From: Spirochaetota bacterium
GTDB taxonomy: Bacteria > Spirochaetota > UBA4802 > JAFGJZ01
NCBI GenBank assembly: GCA_022704645.1
Contig: JAKJGA010000090.1
Span: 1 to 6,737 of the forward strand
Length of the DNA: 6,737 bases
Reading direction: 5' to 3'
Part shown: positions 1-5,934 of the stretch, piece after piece
Position numbering within the stretch: the first letter of the stretch is position 1
Layout of the letters: each line of letters starts with the position of its first letter
The notes under the pieces: generated by a model
What the model was told of the DNA's origin: nothing
The model's input: the letters and a program-made list of their open reading frames with translations, nothing else
The model's database searches: none
Position numbers and translations under genes: made by a program

Positions 1-698
1 TCATAAGCGTCAATATCCAGACGCGATTCAATTTCAGCACGCATCTCATTTGTCCACGGTTCGGCTCCGAAAATTCCTTTACGGAGTTTCAGTTTTTTAA
101 AGTCTAGTTCAGGTGCATTTTTTGCCGCGAAATCAGCAACATTCAATGCATACGACGGAGTACAGGCTAAAACTGTCGAACCGAAATCTTTCATGAGCAT
201 CAGCTGCTTCTCAGTATTTCCGCCTGAAATAGGAATGGTTGCAGCACCGAGCTTTTCTGCTCCGTAATGAAGACCCAGTCCGCCTGTAAAAAGACCATAT
301 CCGTAAGCTACCTGAATAATATCGTCTTCTGTTGCACCAATTCCCGACAAACTTCTGGCACAAACTTCTGCCCAGACATCAATATCATTTTTAGTATATC
401 CTACAACTGTTGCGTTTCCGGTTGTTCCCGAGGAGGAATGCAGTCTGACAACTTTATTCATCGGTACGGCAAATAAGCCGTATGGATAAGATTCTCTCAT
501 TTCCTGCTTATAAAGAAATGGAACTCTTTTCATATCGTCAAATGAAGAAAATGAATCAGGATTAAATCCGGAATCGTCAAATTTCTTTTTGTAAACAGGA
601 TTATTTCTGTAGGCGTGTTTTAACGACCATTTAAGACGCTCCAGTTGAAGCTCTTTCAGTTTTTCGTGTGAAATTTTTTCTTTTTCTGGGTAAATCAT
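1..698 (-). CDS. paaK: Phenylacetate-CoA ligase (PaaK-type, AMP-forming), 3' end cut by window edge
   Basis: Belongs to the adenylate-forming enzymes that activate an aryl acid such as phenylacetate with ATP and CoA, giving aryl-acetyl-CoA, AMP and PPi in the cytoplasm. The first 232 residues are visible and the family is usually about 430 long. The N-terminus has the PaaK-like helical lead (LKWSLKHAYRNNPVYKKKF, residues 22-40). The phosphate-binding motif HSSSGTTGN is at 87-95, the YGYGLFTGGLGLHYGAEKLG segment at 132-151, and the GAEPW adenine-binding region at 211-215. The start ATG at 698-696 is preceded by GGGAG with a 6-nt spacer. In fermentative anaerobes PaaK often works with indolepyruvate or 2-oxoacid ferredoxin oxidoreductases rather than in aerobic phenylacetate breakdown. 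Its downstream neighbours lie outside the window, so the true substrate is open. Family assignment is very secure. Confidence 0.95.
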   Translation of the reverse strand, partial: MIYPEKEKISHEKLKELQLERLKWSLKHAYRNNPVYKKKFDDSGFNPDSFSSFDDMKRVPFLYKQEMRESYPYGLFAVPMNKVVRLHSSSGTTGNATVVGYTKNDIDVWAEVCARSLSGIGATEDDIIQVAYGYGLFTGGLGLHYGAEKLGAATIPISGGNTEKQLMLMKDFGSTVLACTPSYALNVADFAAKNAPELDFKKLKLRKGIFGAEPWTNEMRAEIESRLDIDAY

Positions 699-717
699 TG
701 AAATCTCCCGTGGTAAG

Positions 718-733
718 TAAACTTTAAAGTTTA
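718..733. promoter_or_regulatory. 16-bp perfect palindrome upstream of paaK (possible operator)
   Basis: TAAACTTTAAAGTTTA reads identically on both strands and lies 20 bp upstream of the paaK start codon. A second, smaller inverted repeat (TTTAAC-C-GTTAAA, 740-752) follows 6 bp further upstream. The position fits a repressor operator over the paaK promoter or leader, but no convincing -35/-10 pair was found and AT-rich DNA makes short palindromes more likely by chance. Operator function is an inference. Confidence 0.35.
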
Positions 734-926
734 ATGGAATTTAACCGTTAAAAATCCGCAAATCTTTTTTTCTTTTATTACTGCCTCATATTATCTCTTA
801 TTTAACTAATAATCCTGAAATCTTTACATATTCGAAATCAAAACAACAATTCATTTCTCGACGTTTAACATATTAATTATCAAATTGTATTAACTTATCA
901 TTATTCATTAATAAAGAGGATGTATT

Positions 927-1241
927 ATGAAAAAGCTTTGGAATCTTGGAAGAGTTAAACAGATAATCGAAGAAGCCCTTGGGCTTGAAATAACACATGC
1001 TTACGAAGATGTAGCTTTCGTAGAACATTCAGCATTTATAATAATGTTCGATCATGATGATCTGAATAAATTTAAATGTTATTTCAGCAAAGATTGCTCA
1101 GACAATGATAGAGATAAACTTTTTAATAAAATTGAAGCGGCATCTCCTCGAAATCAAATGACTGCTGTAAATGCAGGAACTTTTTCAATGGAACAGCTGG
1201 ATAACGAAGAAATTAAACTTCATTTTCATGATGAAAACTGA
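927..1241 (+). CDS. Small protein of unknown function (104 aa)
   Basis: I do not recognise a family. The frame is supported by a good ribosome binding site (AAGAGGA at 914-920, 6-nt spacer) and by plausible protein composition: an amphipathic N-terminal helix (MKKLWNLGRVKQIIEEALGL), a mixed hydrophobic core (VAFVEHSAFIIMF, residues 29-41) and a charged, His/Asp-rich C-terminus ending HFHDEN. There is no signal peptide and no membrane segment, so it is probably cytoplasmic. The two cysteines (51 and 57) do not form a recognisable metal motif. It stands alone: paaK is transcribed divergently on its left and the next gene on the right converges on it. The 228-bp gap before it is very AT-rich and probably holds its promoter, which I could not place with confidence. 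Confidence 0.7.
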   Translation: MKKLWNLGRVKQIIEEALGLEITHAYEDVAFVEHSAFIIMFDHDDLNKFKCYFSKDCSDNDRDKLFNKIEAASPRNQMTAVNAGTFSMEQLDNEEIKLHFHDEN

Positions 1242-1334
1242 TCTTACAAAATCCAGATATTCTAGAAAATATGGGAATTGACCAAAAACAAATTTCCGTA
1301 TCTTAAAAGATTCTTAACTGCGAAATAGAATCAT

Positions 1335-2402
1335 CTATTTCTTCAACTTAATTGATTTAAATATTTTATCAAAATAATTCTTATTTGCCTCATATGTTTC
1401 CTGATATGTTGAAAAATCAATAAATTTAATTCTGTTTCCTTTTCTTACCGTTCTGGTATGCATAAAGGTTTTATAGTTTGTTACTGTATCAACAACTATA
1501 AATTCAGCCTCAACATCATCCTTGTTATTTTCAATTATATTAATACTTGAAGGAATTACTCTCGGATGAACGGAAACAAACATATTAGCTAATTCTACCG
1601 TAGAAAATGAAGAAATCTTCGGATTTAATTTTTTTAAATCATAATCATAAACACAAATTTGGGCATCCCTTGCACTTTTTAATGATATCCAGTAAGCATC
1701 TTTAAACGTATCAGGATAACTTCCGCCTTTAACCAAATTCCAATTATCATCAAGAATTAACCCTGTTTCATTAAGTTCTAATTCTTTCTTACTTTTTAAT
1801 GATATTGTAAATTTTGCACTTTCATTATTTTTAATCTTTAATGAATCAAATTCAAAAAATGTTTTATCTTTTGAATCTCTCATTCTGCCGATTAAAACAG
1901 CCTGATAAATATTCTCTTTACCGCCTTTCATGCTCGTAGACAAAAGATTAAAAAATGGTACAGTCTTAGAAAATGTATGTACTAGAGTATAACCGAATTC
2001 TTTCCATTCATCATTAAAAGATGATTTCTGATAATTAATATTATCCTTATTTCTTCTGTACTGTTCAGCTATATTAAGAACATCTACAAGCATGAATTGT
2101 ATGTTTTTTTCAAAATTTCCTTCAAGCAACCTGTCCGGGGAAATTTCCAATCTGTCTTTATTCTCAGTAATTTTTAAAGTAATTAAACATGATTCCTTTG
2201 TTTTAAGATCAATGGAACGGCATACAATGGTATCATCATAAAATTTTAAAAGACCGGTCAGCCTCATATTATCTTTTCTTGTATCAAGATAATAAACATA
2301 TTGCCCGGCTTCTGTCTCAGGAAAAAAATATTCCTTGTTCTGTGAGTGTATTTTTGAAAAAACCATTATTGAAAGAATTATTAAAATCATTTTCTTAAAC
2401 AT
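1335..2402 (-). CDS. Exported protein of unknown function (355 aa)
   Basis: No family recognised. The N-terminus is a typical Sec signal peptide: basic MFKK, a hydrophobic core ILIILSIMVF, and likely cleavage near KIHS|Q (residue 20/21). There is no lipobox cysteine, so it is probably periplasmic or secreted. The mature part is lysine- and aspartate-rich with alternating polar and hydrophobic stretches suggestive of beta structure (for example residues 40-80 and 300-330). The C-terminus has the run NKNYFDKIFKSIKL, a type of ending common in exported lipid- or envelope-associated hypotheticals, which gives no function by itself. The start is fixed by AGGGG (2412-2408) with a 5-nt spacer. A sigma-70-like promoter lies just upstream. 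The gene is monocistronic within the window, convergent with the 104-aa gene and divergent from the GH5 gene. Confidence 0.8.
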   Translation of the reverse strand: MFKKMILIILSIMVFSKIHSQNKEYFFPETEAGQYVYYLDTRKDNMRLTGLLKFYDDTIVCRSIDLKTKESCLITLKITENKDRLEISPDRLLEGNFEKNIQFMLVDVLNIAEQYRRNKDNINYQKSSFNDEWKEFGYTLVHTFSKTVPFFNLLSTSMKGGKENIYQAVLIGRMRDSKDKTFFEFDSLKIKNNESAKFTISLKSKKELELNETGLILDDNWNLVKGGSYPDTFKDAYWISLKSARDAQICVYDYDLKKLNPKISSFSTVELANMFVSVHPRVIPSSINIIENNKDDVEAEFIVVDTVTNYKTFMHTRTVRKGNRIKFIDFSTYQETYEANKNYFDKIFKSIKLKK

Positions 2403-2431
2403 AATAACCCCTAATTTACACTTTTCTTATT

Positions 2432-2459
2432 ATTTTATTAAATTCTAATATTTTATCAA
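2432..2459 (-). promoter_or_regulatory. Sigma-70-like promoter for the 355-aa exported protein gene
   Basis: Read on the minus strand, TTGATA (2459-2454) is followed after 16 bp by TAAAAT (2437-2432). Each hexamer has one mismatch to consensus. The predicted start near 2425 would leave a leader of about 23 nt carrying the AGGGG ribosome binding site. The surrounding DNA is very AT-rich, so chance matches are possible. Confidence 0.45.
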
Positions 2460-2565
2460 GCTTAATACCATGTGACTTGTTTAATATCTAAATATTTAAT
2501 CCCATAATTCTTGAGAATATAATAATCATTCGAAATACTAAGATTAATGTTAATCAATTTCATCT

Positions 2566-2593
2566 TTGACATATTTTAGGTCAATAATAGCAT
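2566..2593 (+). promoter_or_regulatory. Candidate sigma-70-like promoter for the GH5 gene
   Basis: A perfect TTGACA (2566-2571) is followed after 16 bp by TAGCAT (2588-2593), which matches four of six -10 positions. Transcription would begin near 2600, about 40 nt before the start codon. The -35 is strong and the -10 is weak. Confidence 0.4.
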
Positions 2594-2638
2594 ATCCTCA
2601 GCTTTGATTATTCTTACTTCTTTTACGGGAGATTGTTT

Positions 2639-3760
2639 ATGCCTAATACAAAAAAAGTATTATTTTCAATATTTGCTTTTCTAAGCATTTCATTGATCTT
2701 AAATTGCGGCGGAGGCGGTTCCGGATCAGAAACAGAACCTTATGATATTCCGGAAGAATCTTATTACGAAGCCCCTTTAAATCCTTTAACCGGCAACTTT
2801 TCACAATCAGCAAAAACTCTTGTTTCCGATATGAAATACGGATGGAATCTAGGAAATACTCTGGATGCAAATTCGGAAGGGAATATCAATACCGATTATG
2901 AAACATATTGGGGTCAACCGAAGACAACACAAGCTATGATCTCAGGAATAAAAACTTCAGGTTTAAAAACAATAAGAATTCCCGTATCGTGTCATAATCA
3001 TGTGAACGAAGCTTTTACAATCGATACCGAATGGATAGAAAGAGTTCAGGAAGTAGTTGATTATGCTATTGATTCTGATTTATACGTAATAATCAATATT
3101 CATCACGACAATTCTGAAAAATGGTATTTTCCAGACGATTACCATTCTGCTAAGTCACAGGCTTTTGTAAGCCGAATCTGGAAACAGATAGCACTTAGGT
3201 TCAGAAACTACGACGAACATCTTGTATTCGAATTTTTAAACGAACCAAGGCTTACGGGATACGCTAATGAATGGAATTGGAATGATTCAGATGCAAAACT
3301 ATCCGAAGCAGCAGACAACATAAACCTTTTAAATCAACTTGCAATTGATACTGTACGGGCAACAGGCGGTAATAATGATAAACGTTTTGTAATGATTACG
3401 CCTTATGTAGCTTCACCATGGGCGGCATTATCTTCAAAATTCCAAATGCCTGATGACTCAGCAACAGATAAACTTATTCTATCTGTTCATGCATATACTC
3501 CTTATAATTTTGCAATGGAAAATCCGGGAATTGCTGCTTTTTCAGATTCCGGTAAAAGTGACATAGATTCTTTCATGAGCCAGCTTAACAGTAAATTTGT
3601 CTCTTCAATGAATATTCCTGTTGTGATCGGGGAATATGGAGCAACCAATAAAAACAATAATACAGATCGTGTTAATTATTTCAAATACTACGTTACAATA
3701 GGACACATTCCTACGGAATGTGTCCTATTGTCTGGGATAATGGAAAATATCAGATTATAG
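2639..3760 (+). CDS. GH5 (GH5_4-like) endoglucanase lipoprotein, C-terminus lost by frameshift
   Basis: Glycoside hydrolase family 5, retaining; family members cleave beta-1,4-glucans such as cellulose or xyloglucan. Residues 1-22 form a lipoprotein signal peptide ending LILN with lipidated Cys23, then a Gly/Ser linker, so the enzyme is likely envelope-anchored. Catalytic-domain hallmarks in order: GWNLGNTLDA (68-77), WGQPKTT (91-97), RIPVSCHNHV (113-122, conserved Arg113), INIHHD (152-157), FEFLNEP with acid/base Glu202, SVHAY (282-286), and IGEYGA with nucleophile Glu332. The ATG at 2639 is preferred because GGGAG (2627-2631) sits 7 nt upstream; an in-frame TTG at 2633 is too close. After Val352 the frame is lost: the open frame continues with unrelated codons to TAG at 3758-3760, while the family's C-terminus continues in another frame to 3852. 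The encoded 373-aa product lacks the final beta-strand Trp and last helix, and is probably impaired. Confidence 0.92.
   Translation: MPNTKKVLFSIFAFLSISLILNCGGGGSGSETEPYDIPEESYYEAPLNPLTGNFSQSAKTLVSDMKYGWNLGNTLDANSEGNINTDYETYWGQPKTTQAMISGIKTSGLKTIRIPVSCHNHVNEAFTIDTEWIERVQEVVDYAIDSDLYVIINIHHDNSEKWYFPDDYHSAKSQAFVSRIWKQIALRFRNYDEHLVFEFLNEPRLTGYANEWNWNDSDAKLSEAADNINLLNQLAIDTVRATGGNNDKRFVMITPYVASPWAALSSKFQMPDDSATDKLILSVHAYTPYNFAMENPGIAAFSDSGKSDIDSFMSQLNSKFVSSMNIPVVIGEYGATNKNNNTDRVNYFKYYVTIGHIPTECVLLSGIMENIRL
3695..3731. repeat. Perfect 17-bp inverted repeat with 3-nt loop inside the GH5 gene
   Basis: ACAATAGGACACATTCC (3695-3711), then TAC, then its exact reverse complement (3715-3731). The right arm encodes the conserved GMCPIV in the correct family frame, so it appears to be ancestral. 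The left arm replaces the codons expected between YYV and SYG and carries the frame change. No T-run follows, so it is not a standard terminator. Confidence 0.95.
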
Positions 3761-3852
3761 GCGGCAGTTATGCTGAACTATACGGCTACTACAAGAGAAC
3801 AGATCAAACGTGGTATTTTCCGAATTTGATAAACGCAATTACTGATTATTAA
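3709..3852 (+). pseudogene. Displaced C-terminal segment of the GH5 gene (frame -1 relative to the main ORF)
   Basis: From TCC at 3709 the reading SYGMCPIVWDNGKYQIIGG and on to WYFPNLINAITDY, stop at 3850-3852, is the expected GH5_4 ending: a 'YG...WDNG' strand with the substrate-stacking Trp (3733-3735), then a terminal helix. It lies in the frame reached by -1 (equivalently +2) from the frame used up to Val352. No start codon and ribosome binding site of its own is visible, so this is the tail of the same gene, separated by a mutation or a sequence error. Confidence 0.85.
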
Positions 3853-3860
3853 AACTTCAT

Positions 3861-3904
3861 AATATTCCGGCATATTATAAAATCATTTATTATGCTGGAA
3901 TATT
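3861..3904 (+). terminator. AT-rich hairpin after the GH5 gene, possible weak terminator
   Basis: AATATTCC-G-GCATA (3861-3874) pairs with TATGC-T-GGAATATT (3891-3904). This gives 14 pairs including one G-U, closing a 16-nt loop, beginning 9 nt after the displaced GH5 stop codon. The following bases (TGTATCACTT) are only moderately T-rich, so termination is plausible but not certain. Confidence 0.45.
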
Positions 3905-4079
3905 TGTATCACTTCAAACTTCTTATTAAATTATTAGTTTTTTAAAGAGATTGTAATCATTCAAGCTCTTTCACTTCATTATTCTCAAAGGAAATTTATT
4001 GACATATACAGCCCTCCATTAAGAGTTACCCTGTTATTGGTCTATCTTGGAATTACAAAATATATAAGGAGTTGTGCTA

Positions 4080-4772
4080 ATGGAGTACTCACACGAAGTC
4101 GAAAGAATGACCTGTGTTGCCAAAGGCCCTAATCACGGTCCGGCTCCCATCCCTCAGGAAGGAAAATGGGATCAGGTTAAGGAAATTAAAGACATTTCCG
4201 GTCTTACACACGGCGTAGGCTGGTGTGCCCCTCAGCAGGGTGCATGCAAACTTACTCTTAACGTTAAAAACGGAATCATCGAGGAAGCTCTCGTTGAAAC
4301 TCTCGGATGTTCGGGAATGACACATTCTGCTGCAATGGCTGCGGAAATTCTTACCGGAAAAACGATTCTCGAAGCTATGAATACAGACCTTGTCTGTGAC
4401 GCAATCAACACTGCTATGAGAGAACTTTTTCTTCAGATCATCTACGGAAGAACTCAGACTGCTTTCAGTGAAGGCGGACTTCCAATCGGTGCAGGACTTG
4501 AGGATCTTGGAAAAGGTCTCAGAAGCCAGGTTGGAACTATTTTCAGCACAAAAGCGAAAGGCCCACGTTACCTCGAAATGGCTGAAGGATACATTACTAA
4601 AATCGGTCTTGATGAAAAAGGCGAATCCATCGGTTACGAATTTGTTCATCTCGGCAAAATGATGGAAGCTATAAAAAAAGGAACTGACGCAAACGAGGCG
4701 CTTACAAAAGCAACTTCCTCATACGGAAGATTCGCAGACGCCAAAAAATATATCGATCCGCGTGAAGAGTAA
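4080..4772 (+). CDS. NifU/IscU-like iron-sulfur cluster assembly scaffold protein (230 aa)
   Basis: Resembles the NifU N-terminal/IscU scaffold family, which holds nascent Fe-S clusters in the cytoplasm. The match is GWCAPQQGACKLTLNVKNG (47-65; Cys49, Cys56), then ETLGCSGMTHSAAMAAEILTGKT (73-95; Cys77). These correspond to the first two cysteine segments of IscU. The third IscU cysteine, normally in an 'HCS' context after 'LP', is absent: LPIGAGLEDLGKG (134-146) stands there, although Cys106 (DLVCDA) or Cys12 could be extra ligands. At 230 residues it is much longer than IscU (~130), with N- and C-terminal extensions. The start at 4080 is chosen because AAGGAG (4066-4071) lies 8 nt upstream; the in-frame GTG at 4074 would leave only 2 nt. 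It is the first gene of a two-gene operon with the GGGtGRT protein. Confidence 0.85.
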   Translation: MEYSHEVERMTCVAKGPNHGPAPIPQEGKWDQVKEIKDISGLTHGVGWCAPQQGACKLTLNVKNGIIEEALVETLGCSGMTHSAAMAAEILTGKTILEAMNTDLVCDAINTAMRELFLQIIYGRTQTAFSEGGLPIGAGLEDLGKGLRSQVGTIFSTKAKGPRYLEMAEGYITKIGLDEKGESIGYEFVHLGKMMEAIKKGTDANEALTKATSSYGRFADAKKYIDPREE

Positions 4773-4782
4773 GGAGGAATAA

Positions 4783-5781
4783 ATGGCTGCATTATTTGAA
4801 AGCTATGACAGAAGAATAAAACAGATCGAAGCGGCTCTCGGTAAAAACGGAATCAAGTCGCTCGAAGAAGCTAAATCTATATGCGATGCAAAAGGCATCG
4901 ATGTACCTGCAATAGTTAAAGGCGTTCAGCCTATCGCATTTGAAAATGCTGTATGGGCATATATCACAGGCGCAGCAATCGCTATTAAAAAAGGAATCAC
5001 TGATGCTGCGTCAGCTGCAGAAACTATCGGAGAAGGACTTCAGTCTTTCTGTATCCCTGGTTCTGTTGCAGATGACAGAAAAGTCGGTATCGGACATGGA
5101 AATCTCGCAGCAATGCTTCTCAGGGAAGAAACTAAATGTTTCGCTTTCCTTGCTGGTCATGAGTCTTTTGCCGCTGCTGAAGGCGCAATAGGTCTTGCAA
5201 GATCTGCTAACAGAGTTAGAAAAACTCCTTTGAAAGTAATTCTCAACGGTCTTGGAAAAGACGCTGCTTTCATTATTTCCAGAATCAACGGTTTTACTTA
5301 TGTTCAGACTAAGTTTGATTATTACACAGGAAAACTTGACATTGTCAAAGAAACTGCTTATTCAAACGGAGAAAGAGCAGCGGTAAGATGCTATGGTGCT
5401 GACGACGTTCGTGAAGGCGTTGCAATCATGCACAAAGAAGGTGTTGACGTTTCCATCACTGGAAATTCAACAAATCCTACAAGATTCCAGCACCCTGTTG
5501 CAGGAACTTATAAGAAAGAATGTGTTGAACAGGGTAAGAAATACTTTTCAGTTGCTTCAGGCGGCGGAACAGGAAGAACTCTTCACCCGGATAATATGGC
5601 TGCAGGTCCTGCTTCTTACGGTATGACTGATACTATGGGACGTATGCATTCAGACGCGCAGTTCGCGGGATCTTCATCGGTTCCGGCTCACGTTGAAATG
5701 ATGGGTCTTATCGGTATGGGAAATAACCCGATGGTAGGAGCTACTGTAGCTGTTGCAGTTGCAATCAGCCAGGCTAAGTAA
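4783..5781 (+). CDS. GGGtGRT family protein (332 aa)
   Basis: Member of the family named for its invariant GGGtGRT motif, here SGGGTGRTLHPDN at residues 259-271. The motif is followed by a Gly/Met-rich region (YGMTDTMGRMHSD, 279-291) and a small-residue tail NNPMVGATVAVAVAISQAK. Other likely conserved stretches are SVADDRKVGIGHGNLAAMLL (94-113) and FLAGHESFAAAEGAIGLA (122-139). The frame appears complete, and there is no signal peptide or true membrane helix, so it is probably cytoplasmic. I know of no established biochemical activity. Genes of this family recur beside NifU-like scaffold genes in anaerobic bacteria, so a role in Fe-S cluster or cofactor handling is inferred from context only. 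The ribosome binding site AAGGAGG (4771-4777) overlaps the upstream stop codon and sits 5 nt from the ATG, which indicates tight co-expression. A strong terminator follows. Confidence 0.93.
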   Translation: MAALFESYDRRIKQIEAALGKNGIKSLEEAKSICDAKGIDVPAIVKGVQPIAFENAVWAYITGAAIAIKKGITDAASAAETIGEGLQSFCIPGSVADDRKVGIGHGNLAAMLLREETKCFAFLAGHESFAAAEGAIGLARSANRVRKTPLKVILNGLGKDAAFIISRINGFTYVQTKFDYYTGKLDIVKETAYSNGERAAVRCYGADDVREGVAIMHKEGVDVSITGNSTNPTRFQHPVAGTYKKECVEQGKKYFSVASGGGTGRTLHPDNMAAGPASYGMTDTMGRMHSDAQFAGSSSVPAHVEMMGLIGMGNNPMVGATVAVAVAISQAK

Positions 5782-5799
5782 GAATCTTTTCCATAAAAT

Positions 5800-5831
5800 A
5801 AAAAAGCCGGCTATTATTAGTCGGCTTTTTT
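5800..5831 (+). terminator. Intrinsic terminator of the NifU-like/GGGtGRT operon
   Basis: GCCGGCT (5806-5812) pairs with AGTCGGC (5819-5825), with one G-U pair and a 6-nt loop. The stem is extended by an A-run (5800-5805) against the T-run (5826-5831). It lies 18 nt after the stop codon. The A-run/T-run architecture could also work in the opposite direction, but no minus-strand gene approaches it. Confidence 0.9.
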
Positions 5832-5841
5832 AATCTTTTCG

Positions 5842-5880
5842 TTTCATCTTCATTTCACTCTATTTTCATATTACTTTCAC
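5842..5880 (+). promoter_or_regulatory. Four TTTCAY half-sites at exact 11-bp spacing, cre-tag-like operator upstream of creD
   Basis: TTTCAT (5842), TTTCAC (5853), TTTCAT (5864) and TTTCAC (5875) start exactly 11 bp apart. Each TTCAT-N6-TTCAC pair differs by one base from the E. coli CreB recognition sequence TTCAC-N6-TTCAC. An 11-bp direct-repeat spacing is typical of OmpR/PhoB-type response regulators. The array ends 54 bp before the creD-like start codon, and a possible -10 (CATAAT, 5900-5905) follows 19 bp later. Sequence pattern observed; regulator identity inferred. Confidence 0.6.
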
Positions 5881-5899
5881 TATTCGGCAGAATCTTATT

Positions 5900-5926
5900 C
5901 ATAATCCGGCATTAATCCGGATTATG
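5900..5926 (+). promoter_or_regulatory. Palindromic element overlapping the creD ribosome binding site
   Basis: CATAATCCGG (5900-5909) and CCGGATTATG (5917-5926) are perfect inverted repeats around a 7-nt loop. The right half also contains a 12-bp self-palindrome, TAATCCGGATTA (5913-5924). The last G belongs to the GGAGG ribosome binding site (5926-5930). It could be a protein operator near the transcription start or an RNA hairpin that limits translation. Confidence 0.45.
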
Positions 5927-5934
5927 GAGGATAA

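Noticed and set aside
267..476. 69-codon plus-strand open frame opposite paaK
   Set aside because: Antisense to conserved paaK coding sequence that includes the SSSGTTGN motif; Cys/Asn/Ser-rich product with no family resemblance.
1322..1341. 8-bp hairpin GAAATAGA-ATCA-TCTATTTC between the convergent genes, as a bidirectional terminator
   Set aside because: The stem is almost all A-T, there is no T-run on either side, and it overlaps the stop codon of the minus-strand gene. Too weak to call.
2633..2638. TTG start codon for the GH5 gene at 2633
   Set aside because: It is 1 nt from the GGGAG ribosome binding site; the ATG at 2639 has a 7-nt spacer.
3695..3731. Hairpin as an intrinsic terminator
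   Set aside because: It lies inside the coding sequence and is followed by CTGGGATAATGG, with no T-run.
3690..3735. Programmed -1 ribosomal frameshift in the GH5 gene, driven by the stable hairpin
   Set aside because: The direction (-1) and the strong downstream stem fit, but no X-XXY-YYZ slippery heptamer lies in frame just before the hairpin (the codons are TTC AAA TAC TAC GTT), and the family frame is lost within the left arm itself. Mutation or artefact is simpler.
3999..4027. Sigma-70 promoter for the NifU-like operon based on a perfect TTGACA at 3999-4004
   Set aside because: The -35 is perfect, but no acceptable -10 lies 16-18 bp downstream (AAGAGT, AGAGTT, GAGTTA). The operon promoter is probably in this gap but cannot be placed.
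4089..4649. 186-codon open frame on the minus strand opposite the NifU-like gene
   Set aside because: The product is Ser/Phe/Cys-rich and has no family resemblance, while the plus strand encodes a clear NifU-like protein with a ribosome binding site. It is a codon-bias shadow.
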